DNA of 64,000 nt from Microbacterium aurantiacum (GTDB lineage Bacteria > Actinomycetota > Actinomycetes > Actinomycetales > Microbacteriaceae), in NCBI RefSeq assembly GCF_021654035.1, contig NZ_JAJPDW010000002.1, positions 372,001 through 436,000 on the forward strand, read 5' to 3'. Under the pieces are notes generated by a model. The model worked only from the letters and a program-made list of their open reading frames with translations. It searched no databases and was not told where the DNA came from. The position numbers were made by a program, and so were the translations under genes. Shown piece by piece: positions 25,816 to 35,444 of this stretch (position 1 is the first letter of the stretch; the number at the start of each line of letters is the position of its first letter).

Positions 25816-25895
25816 CGTGAAAACGCGGGGAAATTCGGGCGTCCTGAGGGGCGGGGGAGGCCGAAAAGGTCGATTCGTCCCGCGTTCTTGACACG
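25816..25895. repeat. palindromic intergenic element, copy 5
   Basis: CGTGAAAACGCGGGGAAATT on the left; CGTCCCGCGTTCTTGACACG on the right. It lies between the convergent glycosyltransferase and isochorismatase genes. Confidence 0.78.
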
Positions 25896-25918
25896 GCGAC
25901 CGCCCGCCGACCGCCCGA

Positions 25919-26461
25919 CTAGGCGACGAGCTCGCGCACGGGGGTCATCGTGGCGTAGCTGTCGGCGAGAGCGGCCATGAACGCCGCATGCACCTGACGA
26001 CCCGGCACTGTTTCGCCCTCGAAGGTGAGATCGGGTGCGGCGCACGCGTCGTGCGCGACGGTGACGACGTACCCGAGGTCGGCGGCGGCGCGGACGGTCG
26101 CATCGACGCAGAGGCTGGACATCATGCCGCAGACGACGAGCTCGCGGGTGTCGAGCCGCGTCAGGATGCCGTCGAGCGGGGTGTCGCGGAAGGCGTTCGG
26201 ATGCTCCTTGATGATGACGGTCTCCTCGCCGCGCGGGGCGACGAGCGGATGGATCTCGGAGCCGGCGGTGTCGGGCCGCATGAAGGCGGCATCCGGTCCT
26301 TCCCACACGTGCCGGACGTGCACGACCGGAGCACCGCGATCGCGCCACCCGGCGAGGAGCTCGCCCGCGCGTGCGGCGGCGTCGTCCGCCCCGACAAGGG
26401 GGAAGGCGTAACCGGGGAAGTAGTCGTTCTGGATGTCGACGATGACGAGTGTGGCGACCAT
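25919..26461 (-). CDS. isochorismatase-family cysteine hydrolase
   Basis: A 180-aa alpha/beta hydrolase of the isochorismatase/nicotinamidase superfamily. The catalytic triad is Asp9 (VDIQNDYF), Lys85 (IIKEHPNAF) and Cys118 (MMSSLCVD). Members hydrolyse isochorismate, nicotinamide or carbamoyl compounds; the substrate here is unknown. TAGGCT six bases before the ATG indicates a leaderless mRNA. A second, oppositely directed MerR-type promoter motif lies just upstream at 26478-26508. Confidence 0.88.
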   Translation of the reverse strand: MVATLVIVDIQNDYFPGYAFPLVGADDAAARAGELLAGWRDRGAPVVHVRHVWEGPDAAFMRPDTAGSEIHPLVAPRGEETVIIKEHPNAFRDTPLDGILTRLDTRELVVCGMMSSLCVDATVRAAADLGYVVTVAHDACAAPDLTFEGETVPGRQVHAAFMAALADSYATMTPVRELVA

Positions 26462-26473
26462 CTTCCGAGCCTA
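26462..26473 (-). promoter_or_regulatory. leaderless promoter -10 of the isochorismatase gene
   Basis: TAGGCT (minus strand, 26468-26473), six bases, ATG 26461. Confidence 0.55.
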
Positions 26474-26477
26474 TGAC

Positions 26478-26508
26478 TTGACTGTGTTCTGAGAACACGG
26501 TGTCCACT
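26478..26508 (+). promoter_or_regulatory. MerR-type promoter motif without a gene
   Basis: TTGACT at 26478-26483, a 19-bp spacer containing GAACACGGTG, and TCCACT at 26503-26508. The 19-bp spacer is the mark of MerR-controlled promoters. A second copy with the same spacing and core precedes the GPP34 gene. Here it points toward a short region with no plus-strand gene before the 3' end of the MerR gene. Confidence 0.5.
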
Positions 26509-26545
26509 GAGGGGTTCCTGCGCGCCGGGAGCGGCTGAGTCGAAG

Positions 26546-27274
26546 TCAGTCCTCTGCGGCGAGTCTGTGCGCCAGGATGCTCGCGCGCGCCAGCACTTCG
26601 AGCTGCGCGGGGTTGTACACCTCGCGCATCGCGTCGACGACCGTGTCGCGCGTGGCCTGTTCGCCCCGCGTGAGGCGGTCTCCCGGATCGAGCAGCCAGG
26701 GGTAGTCGCGGAGGTTCTGGGCGAGGCTCGGCGCCAGGCGCTCGGCGAGGTCCCGGCGGGTCTGCTCGTCGGCATCCGCCGGCAGTCGATCGATCTCGAG
26801 GGTGACGGGGTCGTCGTCGTGCGCGACGATCTCACGGAGGTCGGTGAGGGACTCCTCGTCGTAGAGGCGCGTGTAGAGGTGGATCATCGAGGAGTCCGCG
26901 CTCGACAGGCGCGACCCCACGGCCTCGAAGCCCGCCGGGGTGTCGGCGGGTGCGTCCGTCTCGAGGATCGTGGCGATGGCGGCGCGGGCTTCCTGGAGGC
27001 GTTCGATCTTCGCCTGAAGGTCGGCATCCACCTCCGCCAGGGCCTCCGCCGCGGTCAGGCTGTCGGCGCCGACATCGCCGACCTGCGCCAGCGGGACGCC
27101 GAGGTCGACGAGGCGACGGATGCGCAGGAGTGCGACGAGGTGCTCGGTGCGGTACTGCTTGTAGCCGTTGTGCTGCCGGTCCGGCTCGGCGAGCAGACCG
27201 AGGCGGTGGTAGTGCCGGACGGTGTTGACGGTCGTGCCGGCGAGGTCGGCGAGTTCGCGCGTGCTCCAGTCCAT
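26546..27274 (-). CDS. MerR family transcriptional regulator
   Basis: A 242-aa regulator. The N-terminal winged helix (STRELADLAGTTVNTVRHYHRLGLL) and the QHNGYKQYRTEHLVALLRI segment are typical of MerR; a coiled-coil (about residues 75-105) and a helical C-terminal domain without obvious metal-binding cysteines follow. Its ATG shares one base with the stop of the membrane protein gene upstream, so the pair is co-transcribed. Possible targets are the two 19-bp-spacer promoters at 26478-26508 and 34136-34172, but this is untested. Confidence 0.87.
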   Translation of the reverse strand: MDWSTRELADLAGTTVNTVRHYHRLGLLAEPDRQHNGYKQYRTEHLVALLRIRRLVDLGVPLAQVGDVGADSLTAAEALAEVDADLQAKIERLQEARAAIATILETDAPADTPAGFEAVGSRLSSADSSMIHLYTRLYDEESLTDLREIVAHDDDPVTLEIDRLPADADEQTRRDLAERLAPSLAQNLRDYPWLLDPGDRLTRGEQATRDTVVDAMREVYNPAQLEVLARASILAHRLAAED

Positions 27275-27633
27275 CAGCGCGCGAAGTAGCGCCGCGCGTT
27301 CTGGGTCGACAGCAGGATGAGGCCGACGATCGACAGGAACGATCCCGCGAGCACCGACCAGAATCCTTCGCCCGAGAAGAGGCTCACGATCCCCAGGATG
27401 ATCGTGATCGAGAACACGATGATCGCGACGGTGCGGGCGGTGGGGTTGCCCTTCCAGAGGCCCACACCGACGACCAGTGTGATGATGCCGATCGCGAGGC
27501 TCAGCCAGCCGATGAGCGCGACCGGCGTGATGAGCAGTCCGCCGATGACGACGAAGATCGCGCCGATGGTCTGGAAGAAGCCGTTCAGCCACGCGACGAT
27601 GGCGACGAGGGTGACGCCGAGGGGACGGTTCAT
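27274..27633 (-). CDS. four-helix membrane protein coupled to MerR gene
   Basis: A protein of about 119 residues (start MNRPLGV at 27633; an ATG at 27645 would add four residues) with four transmembrane segments: residues about 7-30, 33-53, 66-85 and 88-108. This pattern is common in small actinobacterial membrane proteins of the DUF7144/DoxX-like size class, with unknown function. Its stop overlaps the MerR start, which suggests a signal or transport partner of the regulator. Confidence 0.72.
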   Translation of the reverse strand: MNRPLGVTLVAIVAWLNGFFQTIGAIFVVIGGLLITPVALIGWLSLAIGIITLVVGVGLWKGNPTARTVAIIVFSITIILGIVSLFSGEGFWSVLAGSFLSIVGLILLSTQNARRYFAR

Positions 27634-27683
27634 GCGAGCTCCCATGGGGTCGCGCCCGCCGTTCGCGGGCGACTGCTCACACG

Positions 27684-27824
27684 CTAGCGGCTGTCGCCGT
27701 TCGCGTCATCGTCCGCGACGGCGTCTTCGGCATCCGCCATCGCCGCCTGGCCCTCTTCGGGCGATTCCGAGCCGGCGGATGCCGCGTCGTTGTGGTCGTT
27801 CTCGTGCTGACGGTCGTCGTTCAT
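27684..27824 (-). CDS. small acidic protein
   Basis: A 46-aa, strongly acidic open frame (MNDDRQHENDHNDAA..., with many Asp/Glu and no hydrophobic core), preceded by GGAGG six bases before the ATG and ending in TAG. Third positions are mostly G/C as in real genes here. Probably a disordered protein of unknown role. It lies between the membrane protein gene and the long surface protein gene. Confidence 0.6.
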   Translation of the reverse strand: MNDDRQHENDHNDAASAGSESPEEGQAAMADAEDAVADDDANGDSR

Positions 27825-27977
27825 GGAGACCTCCGGGGTGGTGGATGCTGCTCCTACCGAACACCCCTCTCGGCTGGTGGGCGAGGGGCTTGCCGTGCGT
27901 CCGCACGTGTGTGCATGGGCGGGACGGGGAGAGCCCCCGACGCCGAAGGGGCGCCAGGGGCTCTCGTGGATCCGGAC

Positions 27978-30900
27978 TCAGACCGCGCTGCGGGTGGCGC
28001 GGATGCGACGCACGTACCAGAGACGGGCGCCGACGCCCCCGGCGAGGAGCACCAGCGCCAGGAACACCGCCCGCAGAGCATGGGCGAGATCCGCGCCGGT
28101 CACGGCGAGCGGGTCGTCGGAGGACGAACCCACCGCCGCGCCATCGCCACCGGTGTCGCCGACATCGGTGCCACCGTTTCCGGGCGCGGGTGCGGGCGAG
28201 GCGGAGTCCGTCGGCGTGGGCGTCGGGGTCGGGGCGGGTGTGGGGTTCTCACCCTCGCCGGGCTCTTCGCCCGACCCCTCGCCGGGCTCTTCGGGCTCGC
28301 CCGGCTCCTCCCCGACGACCGACACCGCGACGGTCTCGGTGACGCCGTTCACCGTCACCGACAGCGATGCCTCACCTGGGGCGACGGCCGTGACCTCGCC
28401 CGTCGCCGGGTTCACGCGCAGTGCGCCGGCGGCCGCCGCTTCGAGTCCGGAGGTCAGACCGCGTGCGGTCGCGTCGACGCCCGAGGCGCCGACCACGTCC
28501 ACGCCCTCGCCGCCCCACTCTGCCGACACCGGCCAGGTGACCGGGACGACGCGTGCGCCATCCTGCATGAGGGACGCCGACACGGCCGCCGTCTCGCCGA
28601 CCTCCATGACGGACGGAGCCTGCAGCGTCACGGACTCGACCCGCGGCTTGGTCTCGGCCTGCATCCATCGGATCCGGTCCGCGACCACCTCCGGCGACGA
28701 CCCGACGACGCCCGAGCCGGGGTTGACGCCCAGCATGGTCCAGCCGGTGAAGCCGCCGGCATCCGGAGTGCCCGAGGGGCCCTTGCCGGCGTTGCCGCCG
28801 AGGATGCGGCTGACGCCGTCGTAGCTGGTGGCGTCGAAGACCCCGACGTGACCGTTGACCATCGCGGCCGACTTCCCCGTCTCGGCGCGGAAGCTCGTCA
28901 GCGTCTCGACGAACTGCGCCGCCTCCGTCCGGTCCGACAGCTGGCTGGCCTTGGTCGGCAGCGGATCGTCGACCGGGTGGTGCGAGAACACGAGCACCCC
29001 GGTGACCGTCGGGTCGGCGGCGGCGTCATCCAGGCGCTCCTCGAGGAAGCGCAGCTGGTCCAGCCCCGACGCCCGGAACGAGCCGGCTGCACTGTTGAGG
29101 GTGATCATGCGGGTTCCGCCGAGGTCCATCGACCGGTACGGATCGCCGAACGCGTCGATGAAGTTCGAGATCGCGCCGCCCATGATCTCGTGGTTCCCCG
29201 GCACGTAGACGTAGGGGATCCGGTCGCCGACCTCTTCGTCCAGGATGCGTGCGGCCAGCTCGAAGTCGGCGACGGATGCCTCGTCCACGAGGTCGCCGTT
29301 GATGACGAGGTAGTCGGGCTCGGCCGCGACGATCTCGCGCAGCGTGTCGCGCGTGGCCTGGACGAGGTCGCTGTCGGGGTTGCGGGCGACGAACTGCGCG
29401 TCGCTCATCACGGCGATGCGCTGCGCCCGGTCGTCGACCGAGCCGTCGGCGACGATCGCCGGGTCGAACACGCGGGCTGCGACGGGCTGGTCGACGTCGG
29501 GGGCGACCACCGACTCGAGCGAGGCGATCGTGATCTCGCCCTGGTAGCTCGCCGCCGGGCGCGTCTCCATCATGCGCACGCGCTGGAAGGTCAACGGGTA
29601 CGCGGTGCCGGCGGGAACGTTGAAGCGGGCCTGGCGCCATCCGGTCCAGTCCACCATCGGTCCGTCGAGGTTGATGGTGGTGCCCACGCCGGTCTTGAGC
29701 TGCAGCCGTGGCCAGGCGCCTGACCCGTCGCCGTGCATCCAGAGCGTCAGCGCCTGCGGCTGTCCCTCGAGGACGCGCCCGCCGGTGGCGGCCTCACCCG
29801 GGACGATCGCGTAGTACCCGCGGGTGCCGGTGGAGGTGGTGAAGTCGTACGACATCGTCAGTGCCGGCTGCCCCTCGGGTCCCGTCGCGGGGGTGAGAGT
29901 GCCCGTCGCGCGCGCGACACCGGCGGTCCACTCGGCGGCATCGGCGAAGTCGGCGATCCCGATGGTGCGGTAGCCCACGGTCACGGCGACATCGACGCTG
30001 CGTCCACCGGCGGTGAAGGTCACCGTCGCCGATCCGCTGTCAACGACGGGCGCGACGGTGAACTCACCGAGCCCGGTCGCCTCGACGGTGACGTCGGCGC
30101 CGTGCTCCACGGTGACGTCACCGGTCTCGATCGGGGCGCTGAAGCCGTCGGCGTCGAGGCCGGTCAGCCGCACGGTCGCCGTCTGGCCGGGCTCGGACAG
30201 AGCGACCACGGTCGCGCTCGGGCGGATCCGCTCGAGCTCCCCGAGGACGCGGAGCTGAGTGCTGGCGGTCTTCCCCTCGGCGGTGAACGAGACGGTCGCC
30301 GTGCCGGGCGTGAGGCCTTCCAGCTGCGCCGAGGCCTCGGTCGACGACGCCACGCGCACGGCGGCATCCGTCGACGCGGAGAACGAGCCCGCGACGGCGA
30401 CCCCGGTGAGGTTGTCGTCGACCCCGGTGCCGGAGACGGTGCGCTGCAGTCCGGGGAAGACCGCATCGGCGTCCGTCACATCGAGTGCGGGAGCGACGCG
30501 GACGTCGGAGACGACACCCGTCTCGGCGGTTGAGAAGAACGCGAGGCTGTTCGCGACGACGCGCTCGCTCCCATCGGACGGCCGGTTGTGGATCGATGCG
30601 TCGGTCTCGCCCGGCTCGCGGACGGCGAGCATCGTGGAGCCGCCGCCGTCGAGGTTGACGGCGTTGTGCACGTTCAGGTCGAGCATGAGGTCGCCGAGCT
30701 CGCGGAGGGTCATGCCGCGGCTGTCGCCCGCGCGGCCGTCGATCGTGACGACCGTGATCTCCGTGCCGTCGCGGTTGACGCCGATGGCGGTGCGCGATGC
30801 CTCGACCTGGTCGGCGTCGGTCTGCTCACCGTCGATGATGAGGCGCTGCGATCCGCTGACGGCGAGGTCGACATCCGCGGATGCCGACACGGTGACGTCG

Positions 30901-31745
30901 ACGGTGTCGCCGACCTCGAGCATCGCGAGGGTGGCGGCACCGGCTTCCCGGCCGATGAGCACACCGGTGCCCTCGGCGATCGCGGCGTCGCCGTCCACCG
31001 AGGCCGGATCGGTGCTGACTTCGGTGACCACGCCGTCCGCGACGGTGACCTTCGTCATCGGGGTGACCACGGTGGCGGGGGCGCCGAGCGGTCGGGCGAG
31101 GGTGTGGGTGCCCCAGGCCGGGGTGTACCAGCCGATGCCGCCGGTTCCGATGGTCGGGCTGTTCACCCCGGTGACGTCGTGAGTCGTGCCGTCGATCGTC
31201 ACGGTCGCGGCGGAGGTGAGTGCCTGCACGGCGGCGAGCCCGTCGGCGATCGTGAACGCCGGACGCGTATCGGGTGCGAGGGTGCGCACTCCCTGAGAGG
31301 GGGAGATGTTCGTGCCGACGGGGGCGGTGGAGTTGTTCATGTCGAAGTAGTCGCCGTTGACAGCGGCGACGGCGCCGGTGCCCGCGATCTGATCGCTGAG
31401 GGTGGCGCCGCCCGTGACGGATCCGGCATCCAGGACATCGAGCGACAGTGTCGGGGTCGTCAGATCGGCGCGCATGACGTGCCCGGTGACCCAGCCGGCC
31501 GGCTGGAGGCGACGGAAGTCGGTGAGCTCCAGGCCAGGGGCGAGGGTCTGCGACGACGACGTCAGGAGCGTCGAGTCGCCGCCGCTCAGGTCGAGGTCGA
31601 CGGCGGAGGCGGCGAGGGCAGGGGGCGGTGCGAGTGTGCCGACCCCCACCGCCGAGACGGCGACGATGGTGGCGAGGAGAGCCGCGCCCGTGCGACGGCG
31701 TCGGGATGAGGGCAGCGAAGAGCGTCGAGTATCGAGCGCAGGCAA
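27978..31745 (-). CDS. sortase-anchored phosphodiester glycosidase/metallophosphoesterase
   Basis: A surface protein of about 1,255 residues. Order: signal peptide (ends PPALAAS), a phosphodiester glycosidase (NAGPA) domain at about 80-410 with [10 protein letters not shown] and [10 protein letters not shown], Ig-like repeats, a carbohydrate-binding jelly-roll-like stretch, a calcineurin-type metallophosphoesterase at about 785-1060 (NGDLVDE, GNHE, FSHHP, NGHVG), a bacterial Ig domain, a Pro/Glu-rich spacer, and the anchor LAVTG-helix-RRIR. It probably removes sugars from phosphodiesters and then the phosphate, outside the cell, for example on teichoic acids. Start: TTG 31745 has GGAAGG eight bases upstream; GTG 31754 is the alternative. 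Confidence 0.85.
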   Translation of the reverse strand: MPALDTRRSSLPSSRRRRTGAALLATIVAVSAVGVGTLAPPPALAASAVDLDLSGGDSTLLTSSSQTLAPGLELTDFRRLQPAGWVTGHVMRADLTTPTLSLDVLDAGSVTGGATLSDQIAGTGAVAAVNGDYFDMNNSTAPVGTNISPSQGVRTLAPDTRPAFTIADGLAAVQALTSAATVTIDGTTHDVTGVNSPTIGTGGIGWYTPAWGTHTLARPLGAPATVVTPMTKVTVADGVVTEVSTDPASVDGDAAIAEGTGVLIGREAGAATLAMLEVGDTVDVTVSASADVDLAVSGSQRLIIDGEQTDADQVEASRTAIGVNRDGTEITVVTIDGRAGDSRGMTLRELGDLMLDLNVHNAVNLDGGGSTMLAVREPGETDASIHNRPSDGSERVVANSLAFFSTAETGVVSDVRVAPALDVTDADAVFPGLQRTVSGTGVDDNLTGVAVAGSFSASTDAAVRVASSTEASAQLEGLTPGTATVSFTAEGKTASTQLRVLGELERIRPSATVVALSEPGQTATVRLTGLDADGFSAPIETGDVTVEHGADVTVEATGLGEFTVAPVVDSGSATVTFTAGGRSVDVAVTVGYRTIGIADFADAAEWTAGVARATGTLTPATGPEGQPALTMSYDFTTSTGTRGYYAIVPGEAATGGRVLEGQPQALTLWMHGDGSGAWPRLQLKTGVGTTINLDGPMVDWTGWRQARFNVPAGTAYPLTFQRVRMMETRPAASYQGEITIASLESVVAPDVDQPVAARVFDPAIVADGSVDDRAQRIAVMSDAQFVARNPDSDLVQATRDTLREIVAAEPDYLVINGDLVDEASVADFELAARILDEEVGDRIPYVYVPGNHEIMGGAISNFIDAFGDPYRSMDLGGTRMITLNSAAGSFRASGLDQLRFLEERLDDAAADPTVTGVLVFSHHPVDDPLPTKASQLSDRTEAAQFVETLTSFRAETGKSAAMVNGHVGVFDATSYDGVSRILGGNAGKGPSGTPDAGGFTGWTMLGVNPGSGVVGSSPEVVADRIRWMQAETKPRVESVTLQAPSVMEVGETAAVSASLMQDGARVVPVTWPVSAEWGGEGVDVVGASGVDATARGLTSGLEAAAAGALRVNPATGEVTAVAPGEASLSVTVNGVTETVAVSVVGEEPGEPEEPGEGSGEEPGEGENPTPAPTPTPTPTDSASPAPAPGNGGTDVGDTGGDGAAVGSSSDDPLAVTGADLAHALRAVFLALVLLAGGVGARLWYVRRIRATRSAV

Positions 31746-31901
31746 GTGGAACACCTTCCGGTTCGAGTGGGGGAGTGGTGCCGAACCTCACTCGGTCACG
31801 GAGGCCGACGCGGCGACCCTACGTATCGACCCGACCCATCCGGTGACCTCCAGGTGAACGCGCGGTGCTGCTCCCCTCCTCAACGGGAAGGGAGCGCGAC
31901 G

Positions 31902-31913
31902 TACGCTCGAGGG
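31902..31913 (+). promoter_or_regulatory. leaderless promoter -10 of selO
   Basis: TACGCT at 31902-31907, six bases, ATG 31914; no ribosome binding site. Confidence 0.6.
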
Positions 31914-33410
31914 ATGACCCCGACCGCCCGGACCGCGCCCGCGACGCTCACGCACCGGTTCGCCGACGCGGTGCCGGAGATGGCGGTCGCGTGGCGGGCA
32001 GATGCACCGCCGGCGCCGGCGCTCCTCGTCCTCGACGATGCGCTCGCGACCGAGCTCGGCCTCGATCCGGCATTCCTCCGCACCCCGGCGGGCCTGGCGT
32101 TCCTCACCGGCACCGCCCTGCCCGACGGCGCGCAGCCGGTCGCGCAGGCCTACGCCGGGCACCAGTTCGGCGGCTACAACCCCCGGCTCGGTGACGGGCG
32201 CGCCCTCCTCCTCGGCGAGCTCACCGCGCGCGACGGCGCGACCCACGACCTCCACCTGAAGGGCTCCGGACCGACGCCCTTCGCCCGCGGCGGCGACGGG
32301 TACGCCGCGGTCGGGCCGATGCTCCGCGAATACGTCGTCAGCGAGGCGATGCACGCGCTCGGCATCCCGACAACGCGCGCGCTCGCGGTCGTCGCGACCG
32401 GCCGGGATGTCGTCCGCGAGCAGATCCTCCCCGGCGCCGTCCTCGTCCGCACCGCCTCCAGCCATCTCCGCGTCGGCAGCGTCGTGTTCGCGAACGCGAC
32501 CGGCGACCGCGACGTGCTCGAACGCCTCGTCGACCACGCGATCGAGCGCCACGACCCCGGCATCGACCCCGAGACAGCCGCCGCCACCCCGACCGACCGC
32601 GCCCGCGCGCTCCTCGACGTTGTCATCGCCCGCCAGGCCGACCTCATCGCGCGGTGGATGCTCGTCGGCTTCGTCCACGGCGTGATGAACACCGACAACA
32701 TGACGCTCTCGGGCGAGACGATCGACTACGGCCCCTGCGCGTTCCTGGACGCCTTCGACCCCGGCGCGGTCTTCAGCTCCATCGACCGTCAAGGCCGTTA
32801 CGCCTACGGCAATCAGCCCGGCATCGGCGAGTGGAACCTCGCCCGCCTCGCCGAGGCCCTCCTCCCACTCCTCGCGGACGACACGGATGCCGCCATCTCG
32901 GTCGCGCAGGACGCCCTCGACGCCTACCGCCCCGCGTACAACGAGGCGTGGTCGGCCGGCATCCGCGAGAAGCTCGGCATCGGCGCCCCCGATGCGCGTC
33001 GCGACGAGGACGCCGTGCCGGCGCTCGTGTCCGACCTCTTCGACCTCCTCGCCGTCTCGCGCGCGGACTACACGCTCTTCTTCCGCCACCTCGCGACGGC
33101 CGCCCGCGGTGACGCCAAGCCGCTCCGCTCCCTCGTCGCCGACGCCGGCCCCCTCGACCTCTGGCTCGCGCGCTGGCTCGCCCTCGCCCCCGATCCGGAG
33201 GCGATGGACCGCGTCAACCCGCTCTACATCCCCCGCAACCACCTCGTCGAGGAGGCGCTCGCCGCGGCATCCGACACCGGCGATCTGACGCTGCTCCACC
33301 GACTGACGGATGCCGTCCGCTCGCCGTTCACCGAACGCCTCGGTCTCGAGCGCTACGCCGAGCCCGCTCCCGACGCCTTCGGACCGTACGTCACGTACTG
33401 CGGCACCTGA
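31914..33410 (+). CDS. selO: protein adenylyltransferase SelO (YdiU/UPF0061)
   Basis: A 498-aa pseudokinase-fold enzyme that transfers AMP from ATP to Ser, Thr or Tyr of target proteins. Family signatures are [34 protein letters not shown] and the metal-binding [14 protein letters not shown]. Length matches the family. In bacteria SelO is linked to the oxidative stress response. ATG 31914 has TACGCT six bases upstream and no Shine-Dalgarno, hence a leaderless mRNA. Stands alone, ending 17 bp before the convergent GPP34 gene. Confidence 0.92.
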   Translation: MTPTARTAPATLTHRFADAVPEMAVAWRADAPPAPALLVLDDALATELGLDPAFLRTPAGLAFLTGTALPDGAQPVAQAYAGHQFGGYNPRLGDGRALLLGELTARDGATHDLHLKGSGPTPFARGGDGYAAVGPMLREYVVSEAMHALGIPTTRALAVVATGRDVVREQILPGAVLVRTASSHLRVGSVVFANATGDRDVLERLVDHAIERHDPGIDPETAAATPTDRARALLDVVIARQADLIARWMLVGFVHGVMNTDNMTLSGETIDYGPCAFLDAFDPGAVFSSIDRQGRYAYGNQPGIGEWNLARLAEALLPLLADDTDAAISVAQDALDAYRPAYNEAWSAGIREKLGIGAPDARRDEDAVPALVSDLFDLLAVSRADYTLFFRHLATAARGDAKPLRSLVADAGPLDLWLARWLALAPDPEAMDRVNPLYIPRNHLVEEALAAASDTGDLTLLHRLTDAVRSPFTERLGLERYAEPAPDAFGPYVTYCGT

Positions 33411-33427
33411 CCGGACCTGCCGGCGCC

Positions 33428-34135
33428 TCACGGCCGACTCGAGATGACCCCCGCGATGACGAGGGAGCTCGCGACACCGGCGATCACCGTACGGGCGACG
33501 GCGGATGCCGCGGCGGCGGCGCCCCAGTCGCCCTGCTCGAACGCCTTCCCCCGGGTGTACACGGCCGAGGTCCACGGGATCTCGCGATCGAACCAGGGGA
33601 GGGTGTCGCTGGCGGAGAGGAGTCCGGCGAGCGCCGCCGTGCGGGCGTCGGGGTTGGCGCCGTCGACGAGTGCCGCGCGCACCGCATCGAGGAGCCGGGC
33701 GCGACGATCTCCGCCGAGCGTGTAGTGCGTCGAGGAGAAGACGCCGAGGGTTCTGCGGGTCTCGGCCCGCAGCTCGCCGCGCGCGACCAGGCGCTCGAGG
33801 GTCGGTTCGCGCAGGTTCGGCCCGACCGCCGCGAGCACCGTCTGCACGTCGCGGGGCTTCTTCTGCAGGTCGTCCCAGACCGGGGCGAGAAGCTCGTCCG
33901 CCGGTCGCTCGTCCGCCGTCGTCGAGACGGGCCGAGCGAACAGTCGCGTGTCGTCGACGTCGACGGCCCCGGTCAGGGCGAGGTCGGCGACGGCGGCGCC
34001 GCCGAGGACGTAGTAGAGGATGTTCTCCCCGGCGATGGTTCCGGAATCCGGTTGGAACAGCAGCAGCAGCACGTCCTCGACGAGGGAGGGCTCGGTGGGG
34101 ATCGGCTCGGCGGAGGGGGATCGGTCAGCGCTCAT
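33428..34135 (-). CDS. GPP34 family phosphoprotein
   Basis: A 235-aa protein of the GPP34/GOLPH3-like family. The N-terminal LVEDVLLLLFQPDSGTI and GGAAVADLALTGAVDVDD are characteristic; the C-terminus has a hydrophobic helix (VIAGVASSLVIAGV). The eukaryotic relatives bind phosphatidylinositol 4-phosphate; in actinobacteria the function is not established. ATG 34135 lies six bases after a TTCCCT -10 in a MerR-type promoter, so it is probably leaderless and regulated; an upstream start at 34150 falls inside the promoter. Confidence 0.85.
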   Translation of the reverse strand: MSADRSPSAEPIPTEPSLVEDVLLLLFQPDSGTIAGENILYYVLGGAAVADLALTGAVDVDDTRLFARPVSTTADERPADELLAPVWDDLQKKPRDVQTVLAAVGPNLREPTLERLVARGELRAETRRTLGVFSSTHYTLGGDRRARLLDAVRAALVDGANPDARTAALAGLLSASDTLPWFDREIPWTSAVYTRGKAFEQGDWGAAAAASAVARTVIAGVASSLVIAGVISSRP

Positions 34136-34172
34136 GACTCCAGGGAACACCGTGTTCCCACCACAGGGTCAA
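34136..34172 (-). promoter_or_regulatory. MerR-type promoter of the GPP34 gene
   Basis: On the minus strand TTGACC (34172-34167), a 19-bp spacer with a perfect 17-bp palindrome overlap (GGGAACAC-C-GTGTTCCC at 34143-34159), TTCCCT (34147-34142), six bases, ATG. It shares TTGACY-N9-GAACACGGTGT with the motif at 26478. Confidence 0.6.
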
Positions 34173-34291
34173 GCTGCGCGCAACCCCCTGCAGCCGTCCG
34201 GCCTTGCGAGTAGGAAGAGATAGGAGAGACTCTCGCCCACCGCGCCCGACGGCGCCGCTCGCCCGAGCTGATCGACCCAGAGGAGCCACCC

Positions 34292-35152
34292 GTGTCCACG
34301 ACAGCGAAGACGCGCGCCGACCGCCGCGACAGCACCCTCCCCTCGCGGGGGATCGCGCAGCAGATCATCATCCTCGTGAGCTCCGTCCTCGCGATCGTCG
34401 CCGCCTTCATCGGGTCGGGCGCGTTCTTCGGGACGCCCATCCAGGAGGCGGCGGGCGGGTTCCTGAACTCCGACTCGACGCTCATCGCGCCCGGTACCGG
34501 CGCATTCCGGATCTGGAGCGTCATCTACACGGGCATGCTCGCCTACGCGATCTGGCAGGCGCTCCCCGCGCAGCGGAACGATGCGCGGCAGGCGCGCATC
34601 GGCTGGTGGGTGGCGGCATCCCTCATCCTCAACGCCATCTGGATCGGTGTCGTCCAGGCCGACCTCCTGTGGCTGAGCCTTCCGGTCATCGCCGCGCTGC
34701 TGGCGGTCCTCTGCCGCATCTTCGTGATCCTCCGCCGCACCACCCCGAAGAACAAGGTCGAGATCGTCGTCGCCGACGGCGCCATCGGCCTCTACCTCGG
34801 GTGGGTCATCATCGCCACCGCCGCGAACGCGACCGCCATCCTCGTCGCGACCGGCTTCGACGGCTTCGGCATCGCGCCGGAGTTCTGGTCCTCGCTCGTG
34901 CTCGGTGTCGCAGCGATCATCGGCATCGCGCTCGCCTTCTGGGGCGGTGGCCGCATCGCGCCGGCCCTGTCGCTCAGCTGGGGTGTCGCGTGGGTCGCCG
35001 TCGCGCGGTTCACCGACGAGCCCTACTCGCCCGCGACCGGTGTCGCCGCGATCGTCGCGGTGGTCCTCATCGTCGTCGCGACCGTGGTCGCCCGCATCCG
35101 CCACGACCGCACCCACCGCGCACGCGCACGCGCAAGCGCCGCTGCCCGCTGA
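34292..35152 (+). CDS. TspO/MBR-like membrane protein
   Basis: A 286-aa membrane protein with about eight predicted helices. The central WSVIYTGMLAYAIWQALPAQ and NAIWIGVVQADLLWLSL segments resemble the tryptophan-rich sensory protein (TspO/MBR) family, which binds porphyrins and other tetrapyrroles, but the protein is much longer than the usual 150-180 residues. GTG 34292 is preceded by GAGGAG. It is divergent from the GPP34 gene. Family placement is moderate. Confidence 0.65.
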   Translation: MSTTAKTRADRRDSTLPSRGIAQQIIILVSSVLAIVAAFIGSGAFFGTPIQEAAGGFLNSDSTLIAPGTGAFRIWSVIYTGMLAYAIWQALPAQRNDARQARIGWWVAASLILNAIWIGVVQADLLWLSLPVIAALLAVLCRIFVILRRTTPKNKVEIVVADGAIGLYLGWVIIATAANATAILVATGFDGFGIAPEFWSSLVLGVAAIIGIALAFWGGGRIAPALSLSWGVAWVAVARFTDEPYSPATGVAAIVAVVLIVVATVVARIRHDRTHRARARASAAAR

Positions 35153-35191
35153 CCTCGGGCCCAGCGTGAGGCCGGTTGCCGAGCAGGCGGA

Positions 35192-35211
35192 TGCATGCGA
35201 AAATGCATGCA
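35192..35211. promoter_or_regulatory. inverted repeat overlapping the antitoxin start codon
   Basis: TGCATGC and GCATGCA, perfect 7-bp arms with a 6-bp centre, ending on the A of the antitoxin ATG. Toxin-antitoxin complexes usually bind such a site to repress their own operon. Confidence 0.6.
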
Positions 35212-35444
35212 TGGTTGCTCTTCAGGTCCGCCACGTGCCCGACGCGGTTCGCGAAGCGCTGATCGAGGCAGCGCGCACACAGGGCGTTTCCCTGCAGCAG
35301 TACCTTCTCGGCGTGCTCGAGCAGGAGGCCCGAAACGCCCGGCGTCGACGCTGGCTCACCGACGTCCGGCCGGCTGCGCCGGGTGATGGGCGGGGTGAAA
35401 GCGCGACCGAGCTGATTCGTCGGGATCGGGACAGCGCCGCGTGA
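35211..35444 (+). CDS. FitA/VapB-type antitoxin
   Basis: A 77-aa ribbon-helix-helix protein (VALQVRHVPDAVREALIEAA, then QGVSLQQYLLGVLEQEA) with a basic linker and an acidic/Arg C-terminal tail that should block the toxin. Its stop overlaps the GTG of the PIN-domain gene by four bases. The palindrome at its start codon fits autoregulation. This is the first of two toxin-antitoxin pairs arranged tail to tail. Confidence 0.82.
   Translation: MVALQVRHVPDAVREALIEAARTQGVSLQQYLLGVLEQEARNARRRRWLTDVRPAAPGDGRGESATELIRRDRDSAA

Noticed and set aside
34143-34159. GGGAACAC-C-GTGTTCCC as a LexA/SOS box
   Set aside because: The half-site spacing is GAAC-N5-GTTC rather than the N4 of actinobacterial LexA boxes, and its placement within a 19-bp promoter spacer fits MerR better.
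35396-35432. GTGAAAGCGCG...GATTCGTC as a seventh repeat copy
   Set aside because: It lies inside the antitoxin gene, has no second arm and only short similarity.
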